Assembly: GCA_045221575.1 (NCBI GenBank)
Contig: JBGUWU010000023.1
Location: 10,105 to 74,104, forward strand
Direction: 5' to 3'
Length of the DNA: 64,000 nucleotides
DNA from: Scybalousia_A sp045221575
Lineage (GTDB): Bacteria; Bacteroidota; Bacteroidia; Bacteroidales; P3
Below are positions 18,220 through 26,257 of this stretch, piece after piece (position 1 is the stretch's first letter; every line of letters starts with the position of its first letter). Both the position numbers and the translations under genes were made by a program. The notes under the pieces are model-generated. The model worked only from the letters and a program-made list of their open reading frames with translations, searched no databases and was not told the DNA's origin.

Positions 18220-18459
18220 TTAGTATTTAATGTATCCTTTTTCTAATGCATTATTTAAACAAGAGATAATACCTTTCTTGTTTATCATTCTCATACCTTT
18301 AGCACTAACCTTAAGAGTTACCCAAGCATCTTCTTCAGGAATATAAAACTTCTTTGTTTGAAGATTAGGATAAAATCTTCTCTTAGTCTTTATGTTTGAG
18401 TGAGAAACGTGATTTCCGTTTAATGCACCTCTTCCTGTAATTTCACAAATTCTTGACAT
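18220..18459 (-). CDS. rpmB: 50S ribosomal protein bL28
   Basis: 79 residues beginning MSRICEITGRGALNGNHVSHSNIKTKRRFYPNLQTKKF, the bL28 consensus. In many Bacteroidota rpmB is followed by rpmG and a small DUF4295 gene; neither is found here. Confidence 0.96.
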   Translation of the reverse strand: MSRICEITGRGALNGNHVSHSNIKTKRRFYPNLQTKKFYIPEEDAWVTLKVSAKGMRMINKKGIISCLNNALEKGYIKY

Positions 18460-18534
18460 TGTATTACTTGTTTTTTTATTATTATCTTACTTTAGACTTC
18501 TCGTCTTTTTTATTACCCCTTAATTTTGAGTTTG

Positions 18535-18565
18535 CAAATTTACAACCTTTTATTTTAATGACAAA
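18535..18565 (-). promoter_or_regulatory. Promoter of rpmB
   Basis: Minus strand: TTTG (18565-18562), 19 bases, TAAATTTG (18542-18535). Confidence 0.75.
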
Positions 18566-18673
18566 ATGTTTTTCAAAAAAAATTGTTTCTTCTCTTTTTT
18601 GATAATGTTTTTAAACTTTGTCTATACTGTATAATATTAAAAAGTATTAATTTTGCAGAAGAATCTTTTTTGA

Positions 18674-19510
18674 ATGATGAAACAAAGACAACTAACCAAC
18701 GAAGAATTGCGAAAGATACAACTCTTGCAAGTAGAAATGATAGAAGAACTGCATAGAGTTTGCGAACAACACGGTATTTCTTATGTCCTTTATGGTGGTA
18801 CTTTGCTTGGCGCAGTAAGACACAAAGGTTATATTCCTTGGGACGACGATGCAGATATAGCGATGTTAAGGGAAGATTATGAGAAATTCAAAAAGGTTGC
18901 TTCAGAACTAAACCCTAATATCTGCTTTTTTCAAGATAGTGATACTGACAAATACTATCGTTGGGGTTATGGCAAATTAAGACGTACAGGAACTAAGTTC
19001 GTACGTCTTTATCAAGAACATCTAAAATGTGCTAATGGTGTTTTTATTGATATATTCCCTTTAGATGATATTCCGAAATCCTTACCTATGCAGATGTTAC
19101 AAGACTTTTATTGCTATTGTCTTAGAAAAATTGCGTGGAGTGAAGTCGGTAAAGTACAAAAACAAGGTTTCAAACGTCTTTGGTTTTCTTTGATCAATAA
19201 GATACCAATGTCTTTTGTATTAAAATGTCAGAAAGTATTACACAGAAAGAGTAGAAACTCTTCTTCTAATAAGGTTACTTGTTTGTTATTCCCTTCTTTG
19301 GGTAAGTTCTATTTTAAAAGTCCTTTAAAAGAAAGGTATGGTATGCCAAAGTGTTGGTTTAAAGAGAGAACACTGTATGATTTTGAAGGCAGACGTTTTT
19401 ATGGTATAAAAGATTATGATGCTTTTCTGAAGTATGAGTACAGAGATTATATGACCCTTCCTCCAGAGAATAAAAGAAAGGTTCATCCTGTTTCTTCAAT
19501 AGAGATATAA
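18674..19510 (+). CDS. LicD family phosphotransferase
   Basis: Cytoplasmic 278-residue protein with the LicD core near the N-terminus: HGISYVLYGGTLLGAVRHKGYIPWDDDADIAMLREDY. The WDDDAD acidic cluster binds metal and nucleotide in nucleotidyltransferase-fold LicD proteins, which attach phosphocholine or similar groups to surface glycans. HLKCANGVFIDIFPLDDIP follows, typical of the family. It stands alone between divergent and convergent genes. A TAATTTTG -7-like box lies at 18648-18655. The acceptor is unknown. Confidence 0.88.
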   Translation: MMKQRQLTNEELRKIQLLQVEMIEELHRVCEQHGISYVLYGGTLLGAVRHKGYIPWDDDADIAMLREDYEKFKKVASELNPNICFFQDSDTDKYYRWGYGKLRRTGTKFVRLYQEHLKCANGVFIDIFPLDDIPKSLPMQMLQDFYCYCLRKIAWSEVGKVQKQGFKRLWFSLINKIPMSFVLKCQKVLHRKSRNSSSNKVTCLLFPSLGKFYFKSPLKERYGMPKCWFKERTLYDFEGRRFYGIKDYDAFLKYEYRDYMTLPPENKRKVHPVSSIEI

Positions 19511-19511
19511 T

Positions 19512-19549
19512 AAAATAAAGCGACATTTTATAAAATGTCGCTTTATTTT
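19512..19549. terminator. Perfect palindromic bidirectional terminator
   Basis: 19-base perfect arms (AAAATAAAGCGACATTTTA and its complement) with no loop bases between the arms, AT-rich ends serving as T-tails in both directions. It lies between licD and the OM barrel gene. Confidence 0.92.
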
Positions 19550-19563
19550 GTTTTATGTTTCTT

Positions 19564-20295
19564 TTAAAATGTTAAACCTAAACTTAAAGCAAGAGTTCCT
19601 AATCCCATATCTTTTTCTTTCTTTCCGCTGTAAGAACCAGTGACTCCTTTTTGCCAATTTGGTATTATTGGACTTCCATAGTGTAGGGAAGTACTTCCAA
19701 ATAAATATTCTAAGCCAAAAACAAAATGTTGATAACGTAGACTTCCTTTAAAACTAAATCTGTGTGCAAAAGAAACAGAAGCAGCAGATTTCATTTCTAT
19801 GTCTGCATTAGCAACAGTAACAGATTCCTCTTTTGGTCCTTTTCTGAATGAGAATACAACAGTAGGAACATATTGGAAAGAAAAATCAACAGTAAGATCT
19901 TTAACTAATTCCAAAGAAACCATAGGTCCTAATTTTACGCCTAAGTTCCATAACAAACCACCTTCTGTTTGTAAAGGTGTAGTTATTATTGTTCCTGTTG
20001 CTGGATTAACTAAAAGAGGATAGTTTCCATAAGGATGTTCCTTGCCAAAGTTAAAAGAGGTGTAAAGGAAAGTAAGATCTAAACCTGAAGTTAGATTATA
20101 TTCTGGGTCAATAATAAACAGAGGAAAAATTCTTCCTGTTTCTATGCCAAAACCAGCGTTATAATAATCCTTATACTCTCCCATTGGTTGAGTAAAAGAT
20201 ACTTTCAGATAACTTTGTCCAAAAGATTGTTGCGCTTTTACACCGGTTACAGCTAAAGTAAGGACTGTAAGCGTCAATAATAATGCTTTTTTCAT
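19564..20295 (-). CDS. Outer-membrane beta-barrel protein, function unknown
   Basis: 243 residues with a signal peptide ending VKAQQ. The rest is alternating aromatic/hydrophobic strands typical of an 8-12 strand barrel, ending LALSLGLTF with a terminal Phe. No specific family was recognised. It lies 30 bases downstream of ssb. Confidence 0.75.
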   Translation of the reverse strand: MKKALLLTLTVLTLAVTGVKAQQSFGQSYLKVSFTQPMGEYKDYYNAGFGIETGRIFPLFIIDPEYNLTSGLDLTFLYTSFNFGKEHPYGNYPLLVNPATGTIITTPLQTEGGLLWNLGVKLGPMVSLELVKDLTVDFSFQYVPTVVFSFRKGPKEESVTVANADIEMKSAASVSFAHRFSFKGSLRYQHFVFGLEYLFGSTSLHYGSPIIPNWQKGVTGSYSGKKEKDMGLGTLALSLGLTF

Positions 20296-20325
20296 CTTTA
20301 TCTTATTTTATTTATTTCTTTCTGA

Positions 20326-20820
20326 TTAAAAAGGTAAATCTCTATTCATGTTAAACTTCAAATCATCATTAGCAATACTTGACAATGAATTGTCGGTGTC
20401 TATAGAGAAGTCGTTTGAAGAAAAATCATCTAAACTATCATTACTACTATTGTTGTTTTGATTGTTTATGTAGTTAGAGTTTTGATTTGAATAATTCTTT
20501 GTAAGAATTTTAAAGTTTTCTGCTACCACCTCAACAGTACGTCTTTTGTTTCCTTCTCGGTCTTCCCATTGACGTGATTTTAGTTTTCCTTCAATATAAA
20601 CTTGCATACTTTTTCTCAGAAACTTATCTGCAACATCAGCAAGACCTCGCCAACAAACTATGTTGTGCCATTCTGTTTCGTCTATTTTTATTCCTTCATG
20701 GTTTTTGTATTGTTCTGTAGTTGCAAGAGGGAATGAAGCCTTCTTAACATTATCAAACATAACAATTTCAGGGTCTTTTCCCAAATTTCCAATTAAAATA
20801 ACTTTATTAACTCCTATCAT
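20326..20820 (-). CDS. ssb: Single-stranded DNA-binding protein
   Basis: OB-fold protein that coats ssDNA in replication and repair. I chose the ATG at 20820 (164 residues) because MIGVNKVILIGNLGKDPEI is the conserved SSB start; the longer frame from 20859 adds unrelated residues. The OB domain covers ~1-110, followed by an Asn/Ser-rich linker and the acidic tip ending DLPF that recruits partner proteins. Confidence 0.95.
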   Translation of the reverse strand: MIGVNKVILIGNLGKDPEIVMFDNVKKASFPLATTEQYKNHEGIKIDETEWHNIVCWRGLADVADKFLRKSMQVYIEGKLKSRQWEDREGNKRRTVEVVAENFKILTKNYSNQNSNYINNQNNNSSNDSLDDFSSNDFSIDTDNSLSSIANDDLKFNMNRDLPF

Positions 20821-20848
20821 ACCTAAAAAATTTAATAATTTTAAGTTG

Positions 20849-20880
20849 CAAAAATACAAAAATATAATGATATACTACAA
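20849..20880 (-). promoter_or_regulatory. Promoter of ssb
   Basis: Minus strand: TTG (20880-20878), 21 bases, TATTTTTG (20856-20849), ~25 bases before the chosen start. This also supports the shorter ssb reading frame. Confidence 0.6.
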
Positions 20881-21015
20881 ATAATTAATATTTTTTACAA
20901 AAACTTCCATAAAAAAGCTTTGCTTCATTATTTGTTCTTGTTTTCTTTTTCATAAAACGACATTTTTGATTACGAAAACGATGTTATCTTTTATATATTC
21001 AAGCCATTTTTTCTT

Positions 21016-21381
21016 TTAAAGAAGGCTTGGAGCAAAGGCATTTGGTATATGTTCTATTTTAGGTGATGTGTTATTTAGAGTAATAGAGATGATATCAAAT
21101 CTTGCTTCAAAATCTATATTAAATTTGCGAAGATAATAGTCAGCGACCCTAATAATCTTCTTTTGTTTTTGAAGATTGACTGCTAAATAAGGTTCTCCAA
21201 AAGCATTGGTTTCTCGTTGTTTTACTTCAATAAAAACTATTTCATTCTTATCTTGAGCAATAATATCCACTTCATAACCTTTGTAGACAAAATTTCTTGC
21301 TAAGATTATATAACCCTTATCTTCTAAAAAAGAACAAGCAGTATTTTCTCCTAAACGGCCTTTAATATAAGTAGAATCCAT
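21016..21381 (-). CDS. YraN/UPF0102 family nuclease-like protein
   Basis: 121 residues with the PD-(D/E)XK pattern of UPF0102: GRLGENTACSFLEDKGY, YEVDIIAQD and VFIEVKQRE. Proteins of this family are predicted structure- or junction-related endonucleases, but the role is unproven. The start overlaps the peptidase stop by one base, so it is the last gene of surE-peptidase-yraN. Confidence 0.9.
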   Translation of the reverse strand: MDSTYIKGRLGENTACSFLEDKGYIILARNFVYKGYEVDIIAQDKNEIVFIEVKQRETNAFGEPYLAVNLQKQKKIIRVADYYLRKFNIDFEARFDIISITLNNTSPKIEHIPNAFAPSLL

Positions 21382-23363
21382 TACTTATCAGAATATGTTT
21401 TGCCATAGAATAGCTCTTGCTCAATAAATGTTTTAGGATAAGAAACAACTATATCTATTACTTTTCCTTTACTATCTTTTTTCTCTTTTAAGATAGGATT
21501 AACAAAGCCTCCATATGGTTTAATTCCTAAGTTGTTATATCGTTCTAAAACTTCTTTATGTAGATTATAATCTATATTTACTCCATATTTCTCTACCAAG
21601 TTTTTACCTGCTTGGTAATCTCCTCTGGATTTAATATCTTGTATGATATAAAGCAATCCTCCAAAAGTTTTTCTTAGTTGTTTGTAGTCGGTAACAACAA
21701 AGTAGGTCTTGCCATCTTTTATTCTTTTTTCAATACAACCATTACCATTTTGAAGAGCGTATTCAGAGATTAGTTTTCTATCTTGCATGTGTGCTTCTGT
21801 AACTTTTTCTCCCAATGGGATACGAGCTAACTGGACAAGAAGACCGTTGCGGATATAAGAATCATATTGTGCCATTCCTGTTTCCAAAGAAGGTATAAGA
21901 CCAAGTTCAATCATTTTTTCGTCCATCAAGTAATACAAGGCAAAAAGGTCAGCTCTTGCTTCTTCTAATGCGGAAGAATATTCTTTTAGTGCGTTTGCAG
22001 GAGTTGTATCAAGGAGTTGGCCAGAAGCATGTCCTAAACATTCGTGCATATCTGTATGAAGATTGTCGGAAAGTTGTCCATGCTGCTTTTCCATCTCTAT
22101 TTCTTTTTCAGAGAAAGCAAACTCTTTTAAAGCACTCTTGGGACTTTCCATAGAAGCGAAGAAATAAGCATCACTAAGATTAGCAATAGTAACACTCTTT
22201 GAGCCATATTCTTTTCTAATCCAATCTGCGTTTGGTAAGTTTATACCAATAGGAGGAGTAGGGTAGCAATCACCAGAGAGCATCGCAGCATTGATAACCT
22301 TAGCACTAACACCTGTTACTTTTTTCTTTTTGTATTCGGGCTTTACAGGAGAGTTGTCTTCAAACCATTGAGCATTGTTGCAAATAGTCAAAGTACGTTT
22401 TGTTGCGTTTAAGTCTTTGTAATTAACTAAAGCCTCCCAAGTTCCTTTCATTCCTAAAGGATCATTATAGGTTTCAATAAATCCGTTGATATAGTCGCAA
22501 ACGCTTTTAGTATCTTGTGACCAAAGGATGTTATATTCGTCCCATGTTTTCAAATCTCCACTTTTGTAAAACTCAATAAGTTTATTAGTATATTGTTTTT
22601 GAACATCGTTTTCTGTAAAAGTAAGAGCTTTTTCTAACCAATATATTATCTTTTCTATATAAAAAGAATATTCTCCACCTCGTTTCCAAATAATTTCTTT
22701 GATTTGTCCATTTTCTTTCACAAGTTTTGAGTTTATACCCAAAGAAACAGGACGAACGGTATCTATCTCAATACTATTGTAATAGTTTTCTGCTTCTTGT
22801 CTTGTTATGTTTTCATAGAAATTTACTGCAGATGTTTTTACAATATCTTTATCTGTTGCATTATCTCTACGGATAGGAGCTATGTTTTCATTATATATTT
22901 GCTCAACGATAAAATCTGCGTTCTTATATCCTTTAAGCAGAGAAGCGAAGTATTCTTTCTTACATTCAGGGAAGAATTTCTTTTCTCCATAATGATGATG
23001 TAAGCCATTAGAGAAGAAGAAACGTTTAGCATAAACTTCAAAGGCTTTATAGTCTTCACTTGTTTTGTTGCCTTTATAATTAGTTAGTACATATTCAAGA
23101 GCTTTGCGGATTTGCAAATTGTATTTATAGTTTTGGTCAAAATAAATATCTCTTCCCCAAAGAGCAGCCTCTGATAAACAATAAATATATTGTTTTTGTT
23201 GTAAAGAAAGGCTATCCCAATCTGGCAGGCGATAACGCATAACCTTACAATCTGCAAATTCATCTAATATATATTTAAATTCTTCGTTGTTTGTTTTCTG
23301 TGCCATAATGTTATTGAAAACTATATTTGCTAAAACCATAATAATTAAGATTATTTTTTTCAT
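21381..23363 (-). CDS. M49-family (dipeptidyl-peptidase III-like) metallopeptidase, secreted
   Basis: 660 residues with a signal peptide (MKKIILIIMVLANIVFNNIMAQ), so it probably acts in the periplasm or at the surface. The zinc motif HECLGH (His440, Glu441, His445) and downstream EEARAD (467-472) match the HExxGH...EExRAD signature of M49 peptidases, which remove dipeptides from peptide N-termini. The length is close to Bacteroidota DPP III-like enzymes. It follows surE by 11 bases. Confidence 0.9.
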   Translation of the reverse strand: MKKIILIIMVLANIVFNNIMAQKTNNEEFKYILDEFADCKVMRYRLPDWDSLSLQQKQYIYCLSEAALWGRDIYFDQNYKYNLQIRKALEYVLTNYKGNKTSEDYKAFEVYAKRFFFSNGLHHHYGEKKFFPECKKEYFASLLKGYKNADFIVEQIYNENIAPIRRDNATDKDIVKTSAVNFYENITRQEAENYYNSIEIDTVRPVSLGINSKLVKENGQIKEIIWKRGGEYSFYIEKIIYWLEKALTFTENDVQKQYTNKLIEFYKSGDLKTWDEYNILWSQDTKSVCDYINGFIETYNDPLGMKGTWEALVNYKDLNATKRTLTICNNAQWFEDNSPVKPEYKKKKVTGVSAKVINAAMLSGDCYPTPPIGINLPNADWIRKEYGSKSVTIANLSDAYFFASMESPKSALKEFAFSEKEIEMEKQHGQLSDNLHTDMHECLGHASGQLLDTTPANALKEYSSALEEARADLFALYYLMDEKMIELGLIPSLETGMAQYDSYIRNGLLVQLARIPLGEKVTEAHMQDRKLISEYALQNGNGCIEKRIKDGKTYFVVTDYKQLRKTFGGLLYIIQDIKSRGDYQAGKNLVEKYGVNIDYNLHKEVLERYNNLGIKPYGGFVNPILKEKKDSKGKVIDIVVSYPKTFIEQELFYGKTYSDK

Positions 23364-23374
23364 GTTATTAGTTT

Positions 23375-24307
23375 TTAAATCTCAAATCTTTCTTTTATTT
23401 CTTTCATCAATTTGTAAGCAGTAAAATCTACTTGCATAGGAACAACTGAAGCGTAGTTGCTATGAATTATATTCCAATCTGCTTGTTCTGATTTATCTAA
23501 ACAATGATATTCTCCTCCAAGCCAAAAGATTCTTTTTCCGTCTTCTTGTTCAGACATAGTAAAATCTTCAGACCAATAACCTTTAGCTTGATGTCCCACC
23601 TTTATTCCTTTTATTTCTCCTACAGGAAAATTAACATTAAGACAGACGTCTATAGGTAAAGAATGTTTAATAACTTTCTCTGCTATCTGTTTTACAAAAG
23701 GAATGCAGAAAGAAAGATCACCATGTTTATCATCATCACAAAGAGAAAAACCTACACTTGCCACTTGTTCAGAACAGCCTTCCATAACTGCAGCCATAGT
23801 ACCTGAATATATAGTGTTAATGCTTACATTTGAACCATGGTTTATTCCTGCAAAAAGAAAATCAGGCTTTCTTGTTAATACCTTATCAAAAGCCATCTTA
23901 ACACAATCAACAGGCGTACCTTCCAAAGAGTATTCTTCAAAATCTTCTTCTTTGGTTATGCAGGAGAGTTTTAATGGTTTGCCTACAGTAATAGAATGGC
24001 TTTGACCAGACATCTCTTTTGCAGGAGCAACGACAACAACTTTGCCCATAGGTCTTAATATATCTTCTAAAACTTTTATACCATTAGAAAGATATCCATC
24101 ATCATTAGTAATGAAAATTAAAGGTTTTTGTGTCATAGGTTTGTCTTTTAAAGCGTATTCTTTTAAACAATCTTCACAAAGACAATTATCAAAGTCTTTT
24201 TTCAGTTTTTCCAAACTCTCTTTTGAAAGAGTATATTTCATACAAAAGCAATCTCGGTTGTGCTTACATTCAAATTCTTTTTTGCATTTAGGACAAACTT
24301 TCTTCAT
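23375..24307 (-). CDS. surE: 5'-nucleotidase SurE with N-terminal Cys-rich (CWC-like) domain
   Basis: Residues ~58-310 are a full SurE acid phosphatase (nucleoside monophosphate hydrolysis): ITNDDGYLSNGI with the metal-binding Asp69-Asp70, SGQSHSIT, GTPVDCVK and GINHGSNVS. Residues 1-55 carry eight Cys (5, 8, 14, 20, 22, 42, 44, 47) in the pattern CPKCKKEFECKHNRDCFC...CLCEDC, resembling the small Bacteroidota cysteine-rich CWC proteins. SurE enzymes are usually ~255 residues, so this is an in-frame fusion; an internal start at Met58 could also yield plain SurE. It is first of an operon with the M49 peptidase and yraN. Confidence 0.9.
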   Translation of the reverse strand: MKKVCPKCKKEFECKHNRDCFCMKYTLSKESLEKLKKDFDNCLCEDCLKEYALKDKPMTQKPLIFITNDDGYLSNGIKVLEDILRPMGKVVVVAPAKEMSGQSHSITVGKPLKLSCITKEEDFEEYSLEGTPVDCVKMAFDKVLTRKPDFLFAGINHGSNVSINTIYSGTMAAVMEGCSEQVASVGFSLCDDDKHGDLSFCIPFVKQIAEKVIKHSLPIDVCLNVNFPVGEIKGIKVGHQAKGYWSEDFTMSEQEDGKRIFWLGGEYHCLDKSEQADWNIIHSNYASVVPMQVDFTAYKLMKEIKERFEI

Positions 24308-24328
24308 TGTCTATTGTTTAAAAGCAAA

Positions 24329-24364
24329 ACCTAATCTCCACTTAAACACAAGTAAAGATTAGGT
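24329..24364 (-). terminator. Terminator of rnfA
   Basis: Read leftward: ACCTAATCT..ACTT / AAGT..AGATTAGGT followed by TTTTGCTTTT. It lies between rnfA and surE. Confidence 0.85.
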
Positions 24365-24469
24365 CTCTTATTTATCTTAATAAATTCATAAACTCAAATA
24401 AACGCCTTGCCTTTTAGGTCGCTAAACAACTAATTTTAAAAATAATAATTGAAAATGTTGTTGCTTTTC

Positions 24470-25048
24470 TTATAATTTAACTAATCCAGCAAAACCCATA
24501 AATGCCATAGCAAGAATACCTGCTGCTATGAGAGAGATAGGAGCCCCTTTCATACCTTTTGGCATTTCCATAAGGTCTAAGTGTTCTCTTATACCTGCAA
24601 ACAAAACAAGAGCAAGTGTAAAGCCTATAGCCATAGAGAAACTATACATAAGACCAGGAAGTAAAGCAAATTCTTTTTGTATAACAACGATAGCTACACC
24701 TAACACAGCACAGTTTGTTGTTATAAGAGGTAAGAAAACACCTAAAGACTGATATAAAGCAGGACTAATTTTCTTTAATACAATCTCAACCATCTGCACT
24801 AAGGCAGCAATAACGAGAATAAACATTATCGTTTGCAAAAATTCTAAGTGCAAAGGTACAAGTAGATAGTATTGAATTGGGTAAGTAACCAAAGTAGCCA
24901 AAGTCATAACGAAAACAACAGCTAAACCCATACCTGTGGCAGTGCTTACTTTGTTGGAAACGCCAAGGAAAGGACAAATTCCCAAGAATTGGCTAAGCAC
25001 AACATTGCTAACAAACACTGCAAAAACTAAAATCTTTAAGTATTCCAT
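24470..25048 (-). CDS. rnfA: Rnf complex subunit RnfA (RsxA)
   Basis: Six-helix inner-membrane subunit of the ferredoxin:NAD+ oxidoreductase that pumps Na+ or H+. The 192 residues match RnfA: VSNVVLSQFLGICPFLGVSNK, the LPLITTNCAVLG half-motif and ALVLFAGIREHLDL. The usual rnfBCDGE genes are not adjacent: upstream is a 656-base divergent gap and downstream a terminator. A TATTTTTG box at 25090-25083 supports its own transcript. The related NqrE is less likely on motif grounds but not excluded. Confidence 0.9.
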   Translation of the reverse strand: MEYLKILVFAVFVSNVVLSQFLGICPFLGVSNKVSTATGMGLAVVFVMTLATLVTYPIQYYLLVPLHLEFLQTIMFILVIAALVQMVEIVLKKISPALYQSLGVFLPLITTNCAVLGVAIVVIQKEFALLPGLMYSFSMAIGFTLALVLFAGIREHLDLMEMPKGMKGAPISLIAAGILAMAFMGFAGLVKL

Positions 25049-25290
25049 AATTGTTCCTCTTTAATTTCTTATTATCAAAGTGCAAAAATAGTAAATAAAA
25101 ATTAAATACACGAACTTTTACAAGAATTTTTTCATAATGAGGAGAAAATACTAACTATTATGCTTAGTTAATATAAAGTTAAGATGTTTTTATTTCATCT
25201 GAAATTTTTCACAAGCTAAGTATTGGCTCTCCTAATAGGGTAAAATTTTGTTTATAGAACTATTTGTATTTTAGGGTTTTATATTAATAA

Positions 25291-25390
25291 AAAAAAGATC
25301 AACTTTTGAGCAAACAAAATCAACTTCTGTGAAAAGAAAATCAACATCTGTGAAAAGAAAATCAACTCTTTTTTTATCAAGTTTTGATGT
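25291..25390 (+). repeat. 21-base-period tandem array with ATCAAC core
   Basis: ATCAAC occurs at 25298, 25319, 25340 and 25361, exactly 21 bases apart; units 2-4 share AAAATCAACnTCTGTGAAAAG. Degenerate ATCAAG and GTTTTGATG copies follow. The same period and core recur near 46.5 and 60.9 kb. Confidence 0.85.
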
Positions 25391-25573
25391 TTTTATACAG
25401 TAATTAAAATGAAATTTGTAATAGCTTAAATTAAATGTACTTACGTGAAAAGTCCATTCAAAATATTCAAAATTGTGAACGATTTTTTCTTACATAAAAA
25501 ACGATAATTAGAATTATTTTAGATTTATTTTGGTATAATGTTGTAAATAAGAAATTTATGAAGGTACAATCAG

Positions 25574-25653
25574 AAATTAATAAAAAAATATATTTAAATC
25601 GCTTGCGAAATAAATATATTTTATTAATTTTGTATCGCAAACGACTTATCGTT
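25574..25653 (+). promoter_or_regulatory. Promoter and candidate operator of the bacterioferritin-like gene
   Basis: TTG (25603-25605), 19 bases, TAATTTTG (25625-25632). The core is framed by TTGCGA (25603) and TCGCAA (25635), and by longer arms (25574-25596 / 25611-25630) that can fold into a hairpin. AACGA-CTTA-TCGTT (25640-25653) sits at the expected start of transcription. Confidence 0.65.
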
Positions 25654-25704
25654 GTAATGCTTTAAATTTAATTTATTTATAAATTTATAAAATGTATTAA
25701 GAAC

Positions 25705-26160
25705 ATGGAAAAACAAAAAACAATTGAATCGTTACAATTTTTTGTAACAAATTTATCAAATCAAGCATTAGCACATAAACTTCAAGGAAAAATATTTTCT
25801 TCTTTAGGTTTTGAAAAATTAGGAGAAAAATATATTGGACATTATGAAGAAGAAATGGGTTGGGTTGATAAATTCATAGACCGCATTCTTGACCTTGGAG
25901 GCGAAATTAAGTTAGAACCAAGACAAGAAGTAAAGATGATCAATGAACCTTGTGAATATATTAAGAGTGAGTTGCAAATATCTATAAATGGAATAGACTT
26001 ACTAAGAAAATGTATGGCATCTATTTGTGAAGACATTACTACTTATGATATTATGAAAGAATATCTAAAAGATGAAGAAGAGGATATGTATTGGAGTGAA
26101 CAACAATTAGACTTAATAGAAAAGATTGGTTATCAAAATTGGTTAATCAAGCAAATGTAG
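25705..26160 (+). CDS. Bacterioferritin-like protein lacking most ferroxidase ligands
   Basis: 151-residue four-helix protein that aligns end to end with bacterioferritin (HYEEEMGWVDKFIDRILDLGG near 46-66; KDEEEDMYWSEQQLDLIEKIG near 122-142). By eye against E. coli Bfr, Glu51 and Glu127 are kept, but His54 is Trp53, His130 is Asp127 and Glu94 is Lys102, and Glu18 has no acidic match. The haem-ligand Met52 is kept as Met51. It may bind haem or partner with another ferritin rather than oxidise iron. It is a separate unit between its own promoter and a terminator. Confidence 0.75.
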   Translation: MEKQKTIESLQFFVTNLSNQALAHKLQGKIFSSLGFEKLGEKYIGHYEEEMGWVDKFIDRILDLGGEIKLEPRQEVKMINEPCEYIKSELQISINGIDLLRKCMASICEDITTYDIMKEYLKDEEEDMYWSEQQLDLIEKIGYQNWLIKQM

Positions 26161-26172
26161 AAAGAAAAGTTT

Positions 26173-26222
26173 AACGTAGGAACAGTAGGTATTTATATAT
26201 CTGTTTCTACGTTTTCTTTTTA
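26173..26222 (+). terminator. Terminator after the bacterioferritin-like gene
   Basis: AACGTAG.AACAG ... CTGTT.CTACGTT followed by TTCTTTTT. Confidence 0.8.
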
Positions 26223-26257
26223 TGGTAATGAAATATTAACTAAAACTTTGTATTAAA

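Larger units (their letters stand above)
25049..25704. other. Divergent intergenic region, 656 bases
   Basis: Very AT-rich spacer between rnfA and the bacterioferritin-like gene. It holds the rnfA -7 box, a four-unit 21-base tandem array and a promoter set in inverted repeats, each listed separately. No ORF was found. Confidence 0.7.

Noticed and set aside
23375..24307. CWC and SurE as two genes joined by a sequencing error
   Set aside because: The frame is continuous and the linker is a plausible polar helix; no stop or duplicated start suggests an error, though reads should confirm.
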